DNA of 64,000 nucleotides from Pantoea sp. Ep11b (GTDB taxonomy: Bacteria > Pseudomonadota > Gammaproteobacteria > Enterobacterales > Enterobacteriaceae): NCBI RefSeq assembly GCF_040783975.1, contig NZ_CP160631.1, positions 3,410,001 to 3,474,000 of the forward strand, written 5' to 3'. Below the pieces are notes generated by a model, which was given only the letters and a program-made list of their open reading frames with translations, did not search any database and was not told the DNA's origin. Of this stretch, positions 22,968-31,563 are shown one piece after another. The stretch's first letter is position 1; the number at the start of each line of letters is the position of its first letter. Both the position numbers and the translations under genes were made by a program.

Positions 22968-23194
22968 TGGCTGATTCAATGGACCTGGTACAGCAGCGCG
23001 TGCAGGAAGAGCTGGCGCGCAATCTGGCAAACGCGACTCACCGCCCCGCAGGGGCGAGTGAGTTTTTTTGCCTTTCATGTGGTGAAGAGATCCCGGAGCA
23101 GCGCCGCCGCGCACTGCCGGGCGTTTCCCTCTGCGTGACCTGTAAACAAATCAGTGAGCTGAAAAGCGCGCATTACAAAGGTGCAGCGTTATGA
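22967..23194 (+). CDS. TraR/DksA-family zinc-finger protein
   Basis: The 75-residue protein has a C-terminal four-cysteine finger, CLSCGEE with CVTCKQ 17 residues later, and an N-terminal helix. This is the small TraR/DksA type found before A in P2-like phages. Such proteins may bind the RNA polymerase secondary channel; here that is inference from the family. Its end overlaps dam by four bases. Confidence 0.85.
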   Translation: MADSMDLVQQRVQEELARNLANATHRPAGASEFFCLSCGEEIPEQRRRALPGVSLCVTCKQISELKSAHYKGAAL

Positions 23195-23991
23195 AAACCA
23201 TTCTGAAATGGGTTGGCAGCAAGTCCGGCCTGATGCCTGAACTGATTAAGCACCTGCCCGCCGGTGATCGTCTGGTTGAGCCGTTTGCCGGTTCCTGTGC
23301 GGTCATGATGAATACGGATTACCCAGCTTATCTGGTGGCCGACGTGAATCCCGATCTGATTAACCTCTATCGCCAGGTTAAAGAACATACGCGCCCGTTT
23401 ATTGTCGTGGCCTTATCACTCTTTAATCAGAACAAAACGGAAGAGAGTTATTATCAGGTCCGCAAAGATTTTAACTTTAACGCGGCACTGCCATTGCTGG
23501 AACGTGCTGCGCAATTCCTCTACCTGAACCGCCACGGCTACCGTGGCCTTTGCCGCTATAACAAGAAAGGCGAATTTAATAATCCTTTCGGCCATTACAA
23601 GCAGCCCTATTTCCCGCTGGCCGAAATAGAAGCGTTTGCCCTGAAGGCGCAGCGCGCGACGTTTAAATGCCTGGGCTACAGCGAAACCCTGAACATGGTC
23701 CGCGCCGGTGATGTCGTGTACTGCGATCCGCCTTATCACGGTACATTCACCGCTTATCACACTGAAGGATTCAGCGACGACGACCAGCACTCGCTGGCCT
23801 GCATTCTGCTGGGTATCTCTGAGCGTAACCCGGTCATCGTTTCAAACAGCGACACCCTGTTTACCCGCAGTATCTTCCGTGAATTTGACCTGACAAAAGT
23901 CACTGCTGCCCGCTCTATTGGCGTGGACGCCGGTGAAGGTAAGAGCGCGCCAGAAATCATCGCGGCGCGTCACATGAGTCTGGCGGTGTAA
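23191..23991 (+). CDS. dam: DNA adenine methyltransferase (Dam family)
   Basis: The 266-residue protein has the D12-class methyltransferase layout: [13 protein letters not shown] and [13 protein letters not shown] for S-adenosylmethionine binding and the catalytic DPPY (about residue 179). Phage Dam proteins of this type usually methylate GATC, which could protect phage DNA or regulate A. It overlaps A by one base (ATG start of A at the dam stop). Confidence 0.92.
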   Translation: MKTILKWVGSKSGLMPELIKHLPAGDRLVEPFAGSCAVMMNTDYPAYLVADVNPDLINLYRQVKEHTRPFIVVALSLFNQNKTEESYYQVRKDFNFNAALPLLERAAQFLYLNRHGYRGLCRYNKKGEFNNPFGHYKQPYFPLAEIEAFALKAQRATFKCLGYSETLNMVRAGDVVYCDPPYHGTFTAYHTEGFSDDDQHSLACILLGISERNPVIVSNSDTLFTRSIFREFDLTKVTAARSIGVDAGEGKSAPEIIAARHMSLAV

Positions 23992-26360
23992 TGGCTCAGG
24001 TATTCGCATACCCGTGGAATGCCCCAAAAAAGGCAATAAATCCACAGCTGGACCCGGCGGAAGTTGCGCCGGTGTCTGCGCTTTCAAACCTGATCGCTCT
24101 CTATGCTGCTGACAACGAGCAGGAGCAGCTGCGCCGTGATGCATTGAGCGATCAGGTTTGGGACCGCTACTTTTTCAACGAATCCCGCGACCCTGTTCAG
24201 CGCGAAATTGTGCAGGACAGAATCATCAGCCGGGCAAAGATGGCCCGCGAACAGCAGCAGTTCAATCCTGATCTGGTCATCGTGGCAGATGTCAGCGCCC
24301 AGCCTTCACACATCAGCAAGCCTCTCCTGGACCGCATAAAGTTTTTCCACAATCTCGGCAGGCCGCAGGCGTATTCCCGTTACCTGCGCGAAACTATCCG
24401 TCCCTGCCTTGAGAGGCTGGCGCGCGTGCGTGAAAGCCAGATATCAACCTCATTCCGGTATATGGCCGGTCATGACGGGCTGGACGGCCTGCTGGCGTTG
24501 CCTGAGATGAACCAGAATCAGGTCAAGCGTTTATCAACGCTGGTAGCAGCACACATGAGCATGTGTCTTGATAAAGCCAGCGGCCACCTGTTCGTCAGTG
24601 ACGACGTGACGCCGGAGCAGGTTCGCCAGGCATGGGAAGCTGTTGCAGCGGAAGCGATGCGCCTGGACGTTATCCCCCCGGCCTTTGAGCAGCTGCGCCG
24701 CAAAAAGCGCCGCCGCAAGCCAGTGCCCTATGATCTGATCCCGCCATCGCTGGCCCGTATGCTCTGCGCGGACTGGTGGTATCGCAAGTTATGGCAGCTG
24801 CGTTGTGAATGGCGTGAAGAGCAGCTGCGTGCTGTCTGCCTGGTCAACAAAAAAGCGTCCCCCTACGTCAGCTATGAGGCAGTGATCCATAAGCGCGAGC
24901 AGCGCCGGAAGTCTCTGGAGTTCTTCCGCTCACATGAGCTGATCAGCGACGAAGGCGATACGCTGGATATGGAAGACGTGGTGAATGCCAGCAACAGCAA
25001 TCCGGCTCACCGCCGTAATGAAATGATGGCCTGCGTTAAGGGGCTGGAGCTTATCGCAGAGATGCGCGGCGACTGCGCCATGTTTTACACCATCACCTGC
25101 CCGTCGCGTTTCCACGCCACCCTGAACAATGGCAGACCGAATCCTAAGTGGACCACGGCCACGGTTCGCCAGAGCAGTGATTATCTGGTTGATACGTTTG
25201 CCACCTTCCGCAAGGCCATGCACAAAGCCGGTATGCGCTGGTATGGCGTGCGGGTTGCTGAGCCGCATCATGATGGAACCGTACACTGGCACCTGCTGTG
25301 CTTCATGCGCAAAAAAGAGCGCCGTTCAGTCACCGCGCTGCTGCGGAAATTCGCCATTCGTGAAGACCGCGAAGAGCTTGGCAGCAATACCGGGGCGCGC
25401 TTTAAGGCTGAGCTGATCAACCCGCGCAAAGGTTCACCGACCAGTTATATCGCCAAATACGTGAGCAAGAATATCGACGGGCGCGGACTGTCGGATGAAA
25501 TCAGCGCCGAAACCGGCAAGTCACTGCGCGACAGCGCGGAGAACGTGGGCGCATGGGCGTCACTTCATCGTGTTCAGCAGTTCCGCTTCTTTGGCATTCC
25601 TGGCCGCCAGGCTTACCGGGAACTACGCCTGCTTGCCGGTCAGGCGCTGAGAAATCAGAGCGATAAAAAAGCCGGTGCGCCGGTGCTTGAAAACGCGCAG
25701 CTGGACGCCGTGCTGGCCGCTGCAGATGTGGGCTGCTTTGCCACCTACATCATGAAACAGGGCGGCGTGCTTGTTCCGCGCAAACATCACATTGTCAGAA
25801 CCGCTTACGAGCTTAACGATGAGCCTACCCCTTACGGCGATCACGGCACCCGCATTTATGGCATCTGGTCCCCGTTAGTGGCGGGCCGCATCTGCACGCA
25901 CGCAACGAAATGGAAAATGGTCCGTAAGGCCGTTGACGTTCAGGAGGCGACAGCCGACCAGGGCGCTTGCGCCCCTTGGACTCGTGGCAATAACTGTCCC
26001 CCTGATGAAAAACTGTACATTTCAGGGGGCAATCCGGTATCTGTTGAACCTATAGAACTAGGTGAAACGCCTCTGTATGTCCCGGCAGACTTCGACAATA
26101 TGACCAGAAAACAGCGCCGGGATCTGCTCGCGCGTCTTCGGGTGGTTAAGCCGCGCCAGAAGAAGAGTTATAAGCAGGTAATTGGCGATGTTCAGCAGGC
26201 TGATCTTGTTGCAGAGCTGAAAACGAGGGGCTTTACCGGTGAAGATACTGAAACAAATCTGCTTCTGTGCGGAGGCAGTCTCAATTCAGGCGCGGGGATG
26301 CGCATTTTTTACCAGAACGGACGGCTGCAGGAAGATGATAAATGGAGTCAATGGATCTGA
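23991..26360 (+). CDS. A: replication initiation endonuclease gpA
   Basis: gpA nicks the phage origin and starts rolling-circle replication. The 789-residue protein has the His-hydrophobic-His metal motif HWH (His432, His434) and the double-tyrosine active site in [14 protein letters not shown] (Tyr486 and Tyr490), as in P2 A. P2 places its origin inside the A gene, and the same is likely here, but I could not identify the nick site. The long N and C termini are basic. It is translated from an ATG overlapping dam. Confidence 0.95.
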   Translation: MAQVFAYPWNAPKKAINPQLDPAEVAPVSALSNLIALYAADNEQEQLRRDALSDQVWDRYFFNESRDPVQREIVQDRIISRAKMAREQQQFNPDLVIVADVSAQPSHISKPLLDRIKFFHNLGRPQAYSRYLRETIRPCLERLARVRESQISTSFRYMAGHDGLDGLLALPEMNQNQVKRLSTLVAAHMSMCLDKASGHLFVSDDVTPEQVRQAWEAVAAEAMRLDVIPPAFEQLRRKKRRRKPVPYDLIPPSLARMLCADWWYRKLWQLRCEWREEQLRAVCLVNKKASPYVSYEAVIHKREQRRKSLEFFRSHELISDEGDTLDMEDVVNASNSNPAHRRNEMMACVKGLELIAEMRGDCAMFYTITCPSRFHATLNNGRPNPKWTTATVRQSSDYLVDTFATFRKAMHKAGMRWYGVRVAEPHHDGTVHWHLLCFMRKKERRSVTALLRKFAIREDREELGSNTGARFKAELINPRKGSPTSYIAKYVSKNIDGRGLSDEISAETGKSLRDSAENVGAWASLHRVQQFRFFGIPGRQAYRELRLLAGQALRNQSDKKAGAPVLENAQLDAVLAAADVGCFATYIMKQGGVLVPRKHHIVRTAYELNDEPTPYGDHGTRIYGIWSPLVAGRICTHATKWKMVRKAVDVQEATADQGACAPWTRGNNCPPDEKLYISGGNPVSVEPIELGETPLYVPADFDNMTRKQRRDLLARLRVVKPRQKKSYKQVIGDVQQADLVAELKTRGFTGEDTETNLLLCGGSLNSGAGMRIFYQNGRLQEDDKWSQWI

Positions 26361-26518
26361 ACTAAGAAAGCTGCCATAAGCGAAGCCGTTAGTCAGGAGA
26401 AAGCAAGCCTTTATCTAATCAAAATAACAGGTTGGCACCACTAAAAACCTTACATTTCGTTTTCAGATTAGGTCCGATTGAATGAAAAAACATTTCACAT
26501 TTCGTAACGCATCTAATA

Positions 26519-26534
26519 CTGTATGGTTATACAG
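26519..26534 (+). promoter_or_regulatory. LexA (SOS) box
   Basis: CTGTATGGTTATACAG has the full CTGT-N8-ACAG core and the outer TA typical of enterobacterial SOS boxes. It overlaps a likely -10 (TAATAC, 26514-26519) of a rightward promoter 40 bases before the next gene. In phage 186 a LexA-controlled promoter at the same place drives the antirepressor gene tum. The stretch 26361-26518 shows no gene. Confidence 0.85.
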
Positions 26535-26558
26535 TCTTTAGAGTAAAGGGAGGGTTAG

Positions 26559-26744
26559 ATGGACACTCAAGATTTGGCACCGATAAACCGCAAGATGGCT
26601 TGCGTTCAGTTCATTGCTGAGGTGTCGCTTATAGCGAATTGCAAGCCATCTGACATGAAATTAGCGATGAGTATCATCGCTGAGTTAGCGCATTCGAGCT
26701 GTGAAAAAGTCCCTGACGACGAGATTTTTTACGCTGCGGAATAG
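26559..26744 (+). CDS. small LexA-controlled protein, possible antirepressor operon member
   Basis: The 61-residue protein (MDTQDLAPINRKMACVQF...) is predicted to be helical and has no domain I recognise. GGGAGG six bases before the ATG is a strong ribosome-binding site, and the LexA box lies 25 bases upstream of the start. By position it corresponds to the 186 genes under LexA control (orf97 or tum). It could take part in prophage induction after DNA damage. That role is inferred from position only. Confidence 0.65.
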   Translation: MDTQDLAPINRKMACVQFIAEVSLIANCKPSDMKLAMSIIAELAHSSCEKVPDDEIFYAAE

Positions 26745-26843
26745 CATGAGTCCACAGCCAAGCATATTGATAACGTTGCTGGCGACAAAATTTATTTTTG
26801 GCGCTGGCAAGGTTGAACAACGAGTACCGCGAGGCGTTAGGCT

Positions 26844-27110
26844 ATGGCCGGAAGCGATTCGAATTACCAGGTAGTTTACCGGGGCGAAAGCCTGACTGAT
26901 TATGCGCCTGGCGGATTAGTTTTCTTTCAGCGGCCTAAAGAGAACGGTGGCGGCTTCTGGTTAGGCCGGACTTATGATGGTGTCTTCTGGCTTGAGATTT
27001 CTGCCCCTGTCTCTCTTTCGCAGGGTCTGCTTTATCTGCAGGCGCTACAAAATTCTGTCGCGGCCGATACAAAAATCACTGAGCCAGATAACAACCTGCC
27101 CCTGTTCTGA
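26844..27110 (+). CDS. hypothetical phage protein downstream of the SOS gene
   Basis: The 88-residue protein (MAGSDSNYQVVYRGESLTDYAPGG...) has a beta-rich look with GGGFWLGRTYDGVFWLEI in the middle and an acidic tail. I do not recognise the family. It probably belongs to the LexA-controlled transcript and is then the second candidate for an antirepressor. Its start lies in a GAGGCG-containing context. A short 42-codon frame (26746-26874) overlaps it in another phase and is not convincing. Confidence 0.5.
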   Translation: MAGSDSNYQVVYRGESLTDYAPGGLVFFQRPKENGGGFWLGRTYDGVFWLEISAPVSLSQGLLYLQALQNSVAADTKITEPDNNLPLF

Positions 27111-27180
27111 CTCTTTGCAGGTGAGTGCATGTCTATGCTGCATGAATCCGCATGATCCCAAAAGGATCGTTTACCCTTTG

Positions 27181-27208
27181 GCCCGCCAGAACTGGCGGGC
27201 TTTTGTTT
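27181..27208 (+). terminator. terminator after the early region
   Basis: GCCCGCCAG-AA-CTGGCGGGC (27181-27200) followed by TTTTGTTT would end the rightward early transcript. It insulates the AT-rich cassette that follows. From 27209 to 27296 nothing else is recognised. Confidence 0.8.
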
Positions 27209-27296
27209 AGGTCATGCAGGTGCATGAAAACCACTCCATAAAGCGGGCAGGCGTGGCGGGGCTACGAGCGCGCGCAAAGATGTAATTTTTTATTGC

Positions 27297-27325
27297 TTGT
27301 TGTTATTTCTTTATGCAATTAGAAT
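27297..27325 (+). promoter_or_regulatory. promoter of the ABC-3C-like cassette
   Basis: TTGTTG (27297-27302) and TAGAAT (27320-27325) are 17 bases apart, 29 bases before the first ATG of the cassette. Together with the terminator just upstream it suggests expression independent of phage control. Confidence 0.6.
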
Positions 27326-27354
27326 CCTCCGATTCAAAAACATAAGGATATCTC

Positions 27355-27537
27355 ATGGAAATCATCACTCACGTTATTAGTTTCTTAGCTGGCGCTGGTG
27401 TTAGCTGGGCCTTAACTTTCACTATTTATAGTTACAAACTGAAATTAGTTAATATGAATCAAAACTCACCTACTCAAAACGATAACAAGGTTAAAAACGG
27501 TAGTGTTGTAGGTAGAGATCAAACTAATTCTCATTGA
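27355..27537 (+). CDS. tiny single-pass membrane protein with NGSVVGRD tail
   Basis: The 60-residue product has one hydrophobic segment (about residues 4-24), a short basic linker, and a C-terminal tail ending NGSVVGRDQTNSH. The tail motif (residues 44-58) matches the start of the next protein at 12 of 16 positions. AAGGAT lies seven bases before the ATG. It is the first gene of the AT-rich cassette. No known family is recognised. I infer that it is the membrane effector or anchor of the ABC-3C-like system and that the shared motif mediates assembly. Confidence 0.7.
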   Translation: MEIITHVISFLAGAGVSWALTFTIYSYKLKLVNMNQNSPTQNDNKVKNGSVVGRDQTNSH

Positions 27538-27544
27538 GGGAGTG

Positions 27545-28123
27545 ATGAATGTGTTTAGCAAGCCCACGCAATCTAATAACCGTGTTCAAAACGGAAGCGT
27601 CGTTGGAAGAGATCAAAAAAATTACAATACCCATATCTATCGTAGCCCCAACCGAAGCTTGGAAAGACTTTATGGTAGGCTTTCAGAGGAAGTAGAAGTA
27701 CAAGAAGGCGGAAATCTTGAGTTTAGCGATAAACTAAAACATTACTTCGCAAGCGATACCAATCCTGACGTTAGAGGTTTGGAAAGCAAACTTAATGATA
27801 GTCAAAGGGATGATTTGTTATTTTTCGCTCAAGATTTAAAAGAGAAAGCTTTTAAGCTTATTCTTAAAAGCCAATCTTCAAAGACAGCTCAGGAGATATA
27901 TGCCATAATTTTAGATAAAATTCACACTGACTTTATGTTAAAGGTCAGGCCGTTAATTCAGTGTGATGAAGATCGGAATGTGGTTGATGAAAAAATATCA
28001 TTAATGCTCGAAAGTATTAGTGATATGTTAGGCGATAATTTGCTAGAATTAACTGAGAAGGATCTTTTAGGTCTTCTTTATTTTCTCGGTGGTAATTGCC
28101 ATGTAAGGTGGGACAAATGTTAG
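27545..28123 (+). CDS. ABC-3C system C-terminal-domain-like protein with N-terminal VVGRD motif
   Basis: The 192-residue protein starts with a polar region carrying NGSVVGRDQKN (about residues 16-26 from this start). A helical domain follows with a repeated L/F pattern, ending LTEKDLLGLLYFLGGNCHVRWDKC. The final YFLGGNCHVRWD block resembles the end of the C-terminal domain shared by third components of ABC three-component (ABC-3C) conflict systems, as I remember that family. No nuclease or other enzymatic effector domain is visible. The ATG at 27545 has GAGGGAG upstream; a GTG one codon earlier is possible. It overlaps the next gene by seven bases. Confidence 0.65.
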   Translation: MNVFSKPTQSNNRVQNGSVVGRDQKNYNTHIYRSPNRSLERLYGRLSEEVEVQEGGNLEFSDKLKHYFASDTNPDVRGLESKLNDSQRDDLLFFAQDLKEKAFKLILKSQSSKTAQEIYAIILDKIHTDFMLKVRPLIQCDEDRNVVDEKISLMLESISDMLGDNLLELTEKDLLGLLYFLGGNCHVRWDKC

Positions 28124-28617
28124 TATATCATCCAGCTTATGATGCATATCATTGCCTTTTTAGAATGATGTCAATCATTGAAAGGGTTGATGAAGTAGAA
28201 ATAGACAAATTAAAAATGCTCGATTTCTATATTTTATTCCCATCTTTATTAAAATTAGTAAGAATGCCTAGGCAGTTTATTAAGGTAAAAAAGGATGCGG
28301 AAAGGATTAGAAATGAATATCATGACCCACTTAATCCTGTCGTGACCTTTAAAGATATGAAGCATATACAAGAGGCGGCTATAAAATGCATGCTAGCTGC
28401 TGGATACATTGATGCTGAATTTTACGGTGAAGGCGTTGTCAAACGTTCAAGTAAAATAATACCTTTAAATTTAAAGTCAAAAATGGACGAATTTATTAAG
28501 GATAGAGAACCTTTCTCTTCTTTCATAATTAAAAAGTTAGCCAAATTTCACCTAGTCGGCCCCGATGGATTGAAATCAAGAACACAATTAATGGAATATC
28601 GATATGACATATCTTAA
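28117..28617 (+). CDS. ABC-3C system middle-component-like protein
   Basis: The 166-residue protein begins MLVYHPAYDAYHCLFRMM, followed by IDKLKMLDFYILFPSLLKLVRMP. This layout (YHP-aromatic start, then LDFYILFP) resembles the middle components of ABC-3C systems, which resemble the kleisin/winged-helix partners of SMC ATPases. I use the ATG at 28117, preceded by AAGGTGGG; an ATG 21 bases earlier is also in frame. It overlaps genes on both sides, indicating coupled translation with the ATPase. Confidence 0.65.
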   Translation: MLVYHPAYDAYHCLFRMMSIIERVDEVEIDKLKMLDFYILFPSLLKLVRMPRQFIKVKKDAERIRNEYHDPLNPVVTFKDMKHIQEAAIKCMLAAGYIDAEFYGEGVVKRSSKIIPLNLKSKMDEFIKDREPFSSFIIKKLAKFHLVGPDGLKSRTQLMEYRYDIS

Positions 28618-30502
28618 ACCCACTCTAATTGTCAATGAATTGGCAGTATTTCAAAACGGTCATGTAGCTTATAAATGCACTTTTCATAAAGGTGTTAACA
28701 TTATTCGTGGTCGTAATAGTTCGGGGAAAACGACAATCATGGATATGCTGGCTTTTTCTTTGGGTGCTGAAAATATCAGATGGAAACCGCAAGCATTAAA
28801 GTGCACCATGACCTTGGTCGAGGTTTTATTAAATGACAATATTGTATGCTTGAAGCGTGAAATCTCTGCAGATCCATTAAGACCAATGTATATTTTTTGG
28901 GGCGGCATGGATAAGGCTTTAAATGCTGGGGTACATGATTGGGAACTATATCCTTTCAAAAGATCTGAAAACAAAATTAGCTTCACACAAGCTATATTTA
29001 ATGCTCTTGATCTCCCTTTGGCACAAGGTGCAGGCTCATCGAATCTAACATTGCATCAGGTCCTGCGTGTGCTTTACGCCGATCAGCCTTCAGTTCATAG
29101 TCCTATATTTAGATTCGACAAGTTTGATAATGCTTTAACCCGCGAAACAGTTGGTGGTTATCTCTGTGGAGTTTATAATGATGAACTCTATAATGCGCAA
29201 CTTGAGCTAAGAGAAACTGATACAGAGTTATCTAAAAAGGTATCAGAACTCAAGAGTATATTTAATGTTCTTGGACGTTCAGGACATGCGCCTGACATGC
29301 AAGGAATTGATGCCAGAATAGCAGAACTTACTGATCTCAGAGAAATTGAAAGTAAAAAAATAATCAATAGCAATAAAATAGAAGTAAAAAAAGAAGATAA
29401 TTCTTTATCTGATTTAAGAGGTCAGCTTAATTCTGCCAAAACAGAATATTCAGATGTTAAAAGCAAAATACAATCTTTGGAATTTGAAATATCAGATTCT
29501 GAACTATTTATTCAAGAGCTTGAAGAAAGATTAAAAAACCTTGAGCAGTCTGGAGAGACTCGTGGTGTATTTGACAGCATGCATTTTGAGTTTTGCCCTA
29601 GTTGCCTTACAAAAATTAGTTCTCTAAATGAAAAGCATAGCTGTCATTTATGCAAATCAGAAGAACAAGATGACAAAGCCAGCAATCAACTTTTACGCAT
29701 GAAAAATGAACTGGCGCTGCAAGTTCGTGAATCTAACCAATTAATGGTCAGAAGGCGCGAACAATTAGTCAAGCTCAAAAGAGAATTGCCATCATTAGAA
29801 AGCACTTTGAAAAGACTGGAGCAAGAGTTTTTCCAGAAGTCTAGTTATTGGGAATCTCCAATTGAAGCTGCAGTAGGTGAAATTTATCGTAGAATTGGCA
29901 GTTTAGATGAAGAAATTAAAACTGCATATGAAAATAAAAAACTAATAGTGGTAATTAATGAACTTCAAGAGCAGCGCGATAATCTTCAAAAAGAAAAAAA
30001 CAGATTAGATGATTTAATTAAGCTTTATGAAAAGAATGAAGAAAGACTTAAAGAAAGTATCTATTCTTCAATTAGCAACATCACCAAAGAGTTGTTGCAG
30101 GAAGATTTACCATTGCAACGAGAATTCATTGATCCTGAAAATGTGGAATTTAGTTTTACAGATAACGCAGTATATGTGAACGGGAGCAGGAATTTCTCCG
30201 AAAGCTCGGCAGTGGTTCTTCGTCATATATTCCACTTAGCATTGCTTTCTGCGAGTATTGAACATCCTTCGATGAGATTACCAAGATTTTTAATGTTAGA
30301 TGGTATTGATGACGGTGGTATGGAGAAAAGCAGAAGCCATAACTTGCAGGATGTTATTATTCGCGAATGTTCTCATTTTGAATGTGATTATCAATTGATT
30401 TTTGCAACCTCTGAGATTAACCCCAAATATCAAGAGAGCGAGTATGTTGTAGGTGAATATTATGAGCCAGGTGTAAATTACTCTTTAAAAGTCATGGCCT
30501 AA
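28604..30502 (+). CDS. SMC/Rad50-like ABC ATPase with four-cysteine zinc site
   Basis: The 632-residue protein has Walker A GRNSSGKT (36-43), a long coiled coil (about 200-500) interrupted by Cys331-x2-Cys334 and Cys347-x2-Cys350, an ABC signature region NFSESS (530-535), Walker B FLMLDGIDD with Asp566, and a switch strand LIFATSE. This is the architecture of Rad50/SMC-like ATPases and of ABC-3C/Lamassu-type defence ATPases. The paired cysteines could be a zinc hook or ribbon at the coil tip. The DNA is much richer in A and T than the phage core. Probably it senses unusual DNA and licenses an effector; that is inference. Confidence 0.85.
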   Translation: MTYLKPTLIVNELAVFQNGHVAYKCTFHKGVNIIRGRNSSGKTTIMDMLAFSLGAENIRWKPQALKCTMTLVEVLLNDNIVCLKREISADPLRPMYIFWGGMDKALNAGVHDWELYPFKRSENKISFTQAIFNALDLPLAQGAGSSNLTLHQVLRVLYADQPSVHSPIFRFDKFDNALTRETVGGYLCGVYNDELYNAQLELRETDTELSKKVSELKSIFNVLGRSGHAPDMQGIDARIAELTDLREIESKKIINSNKIEVKKEDNSLSDLRGQLNSAKTEYSDVKSKIQSLEFEISDSELFIQELEERLKNLEQSGETRGVFDSMHFEFCPSCLTKISSLNEKHSCHLCKSEEQDDKASNQLLRMKNELALQVRESNQLMVRRREQLVKLKRELPSLESTLKRLEQEFFQKSSYWESPIEAAVGEIYRRIGSLDEEIKTAYENKKLIVVINELQEQRDNLQKEKNRLDDLIKLYEKNEERLKESIYSSISNITKELLQEDLPLQREFIDPENVEFSFTDNAVYVNGSRNFSESSAVVLRHIFHLALLSASIEHPSMRLPRFLMLDGIDDGGMEKSRSHNLQDVIIRECSHFECDYQLIFATSEINPKYQESEYVVGEYYEPGVNYSLKVMA

Positions 30503-30505
30503 AAG

Positions 30506-30526
30506 AAGGCCGGGATTACCGGCCTT
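30506..30526. terminator. terminator-like hairpin between the cassette and gene Q
   Basis: AAGGCCGG-GATTA-CCGGCCTT lies exactly between the ATPase stop (30502) and the Q stop (30529). It lacks a long T run on either strand but can separate the converging transcripts. Confidence 0.6.
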
Positions 30527-30528
30527 AA

Positions 30529-31563
30529 TTAGACTAAATCATATGGTGAAAATTTAATAACATCTTCTCCCAACCATTCATTCAGCTCTTCAAAGCGCCT
30601 TTGCAATGGGATGAGCTCGTTGCGCACAAACACTTTGCTGGCCTTTTCAATGTCACCGAACCCGCCCGTGTTGCTGGGGATAATCCCCATCAGTTGAGGC
30701 GGCACGCGATGTACGGCCAGCATGTCATCGCGGCTCACGTTTTTGATGTTCAGGAATTCATCCTTCGCCGCCACCTCAGACAGCGGGATGATCTGGATGC
30801 CGTCCTTTTTCCCGTTCGGGCTGTACATAAACAGGTTACGGAAGTTGCCAGGGCCCTTAGCGCATTTCATGGCGCCGCGGATATTGTCCACGTCCTGCTG
30901 GCTCTGCGCCGGGTCGGTCATATACATGATAAAACCCGCATGGCTGCCGTTGAGGTAATACTTGCGGCGGAACAGCGTAGCCGACTCGTTCAGCAGCGCC
31001 GACGGGATGGCAGACAGGTAGCCCGGCAGGCCGTAAATCTCCTGATTGATGTCCGGCTCCATCAGGTGGAAGACACTGCCCTTCTCAAACTCATATGGCT
31101 CCGTGTTGATGCCATAGTGCGCATACCAGTAGGTATCAAGGTCCAGGCCGCGCCGGGTGAACTTCGCCAGCGACGGCTCCAGCTTCAGCACGTTACCGAG
31201 ACGGCTGGTCCGCTTCTCCAGGTAGGCATTGCCGAAAATAAGATAATCCAGCGCAAAGCGGCTGAACGCCTGCTGACTCAGCAGCGGGTGCGGGATAAAG
31301 GTACTTGCCAGAATATTACACTTAACGCTGATGGGTGAGCTGTGATGCACTGCGGCGCGAAACGTGCGCGCCAGCCCGTCAACGCTCACGGGCGGTTCAT
31401 ACCAGCGATCATTGATAACGCACTCCACGTAGTCCAGCAGTTCGCGGCGGTCCAGCACCGGGATCGGGTCGCCAAAGGTAAACACCTCCGACGCTGCCCC
31501 GCTGGTCATGTTATCCGGCTGCGGCACGGGCTGCGTGCGGGTGCGGTTCCTGCGTTTGCTCAT
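30529..31563 (-). CDS. Q: portal protein gpQ
   Basis: gpQ forms the dodecameric portal vertex through which DNA enters the capsid. The 344 residues equal the P2 length and include FTFGDPIPVLDRRELLDYVEC, DYLIFGNAYLEKR and HRVPPQLMGIIPSNTGGFG, typical of the PBSX/P2 portal family. The ATG at 31563 overlaps the P stop by one base, so P and Q form the leftward late operon. Confidence 0.95.
   Translation of the reverse strand: MSKRRNRTRTQPVPQPDNMTSGAASEVFTFGDPIPVLDRRELLDYVECVINDRWYEPPVSVDGLARTFRAAVHHSSPISVKCNILASTFIPHPLLSQQAFSRFALDYLIFGNAYLEKRTSRLGNVLKLEPSLAKFTRRGLDLDTYWYAHYGINTEPYEFEKGSVFHLMEPDINQEIYGLPGYLSAIPSALLNESATLFRRKYYLNGSHAGFIMYMTDPAQSQQDVDNIRGAMKCAKGPGNFRNLFMYSPNGKKDGIQIIPLSEVAAKDEFLNIKNVSRDDMLAVHRVPPQLMGIIPSNTGGFGDIEKASKVFVRNELIPLQRRFEELNEWLGEDVIKFSPYDLV

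Noticed and set aside
26746..26874. 42-codon frame between the two small SOS-region genes
   Set aside because: Weak start context, overlap with the next gene in another phase and no recognisable feature; it cannot be supported.
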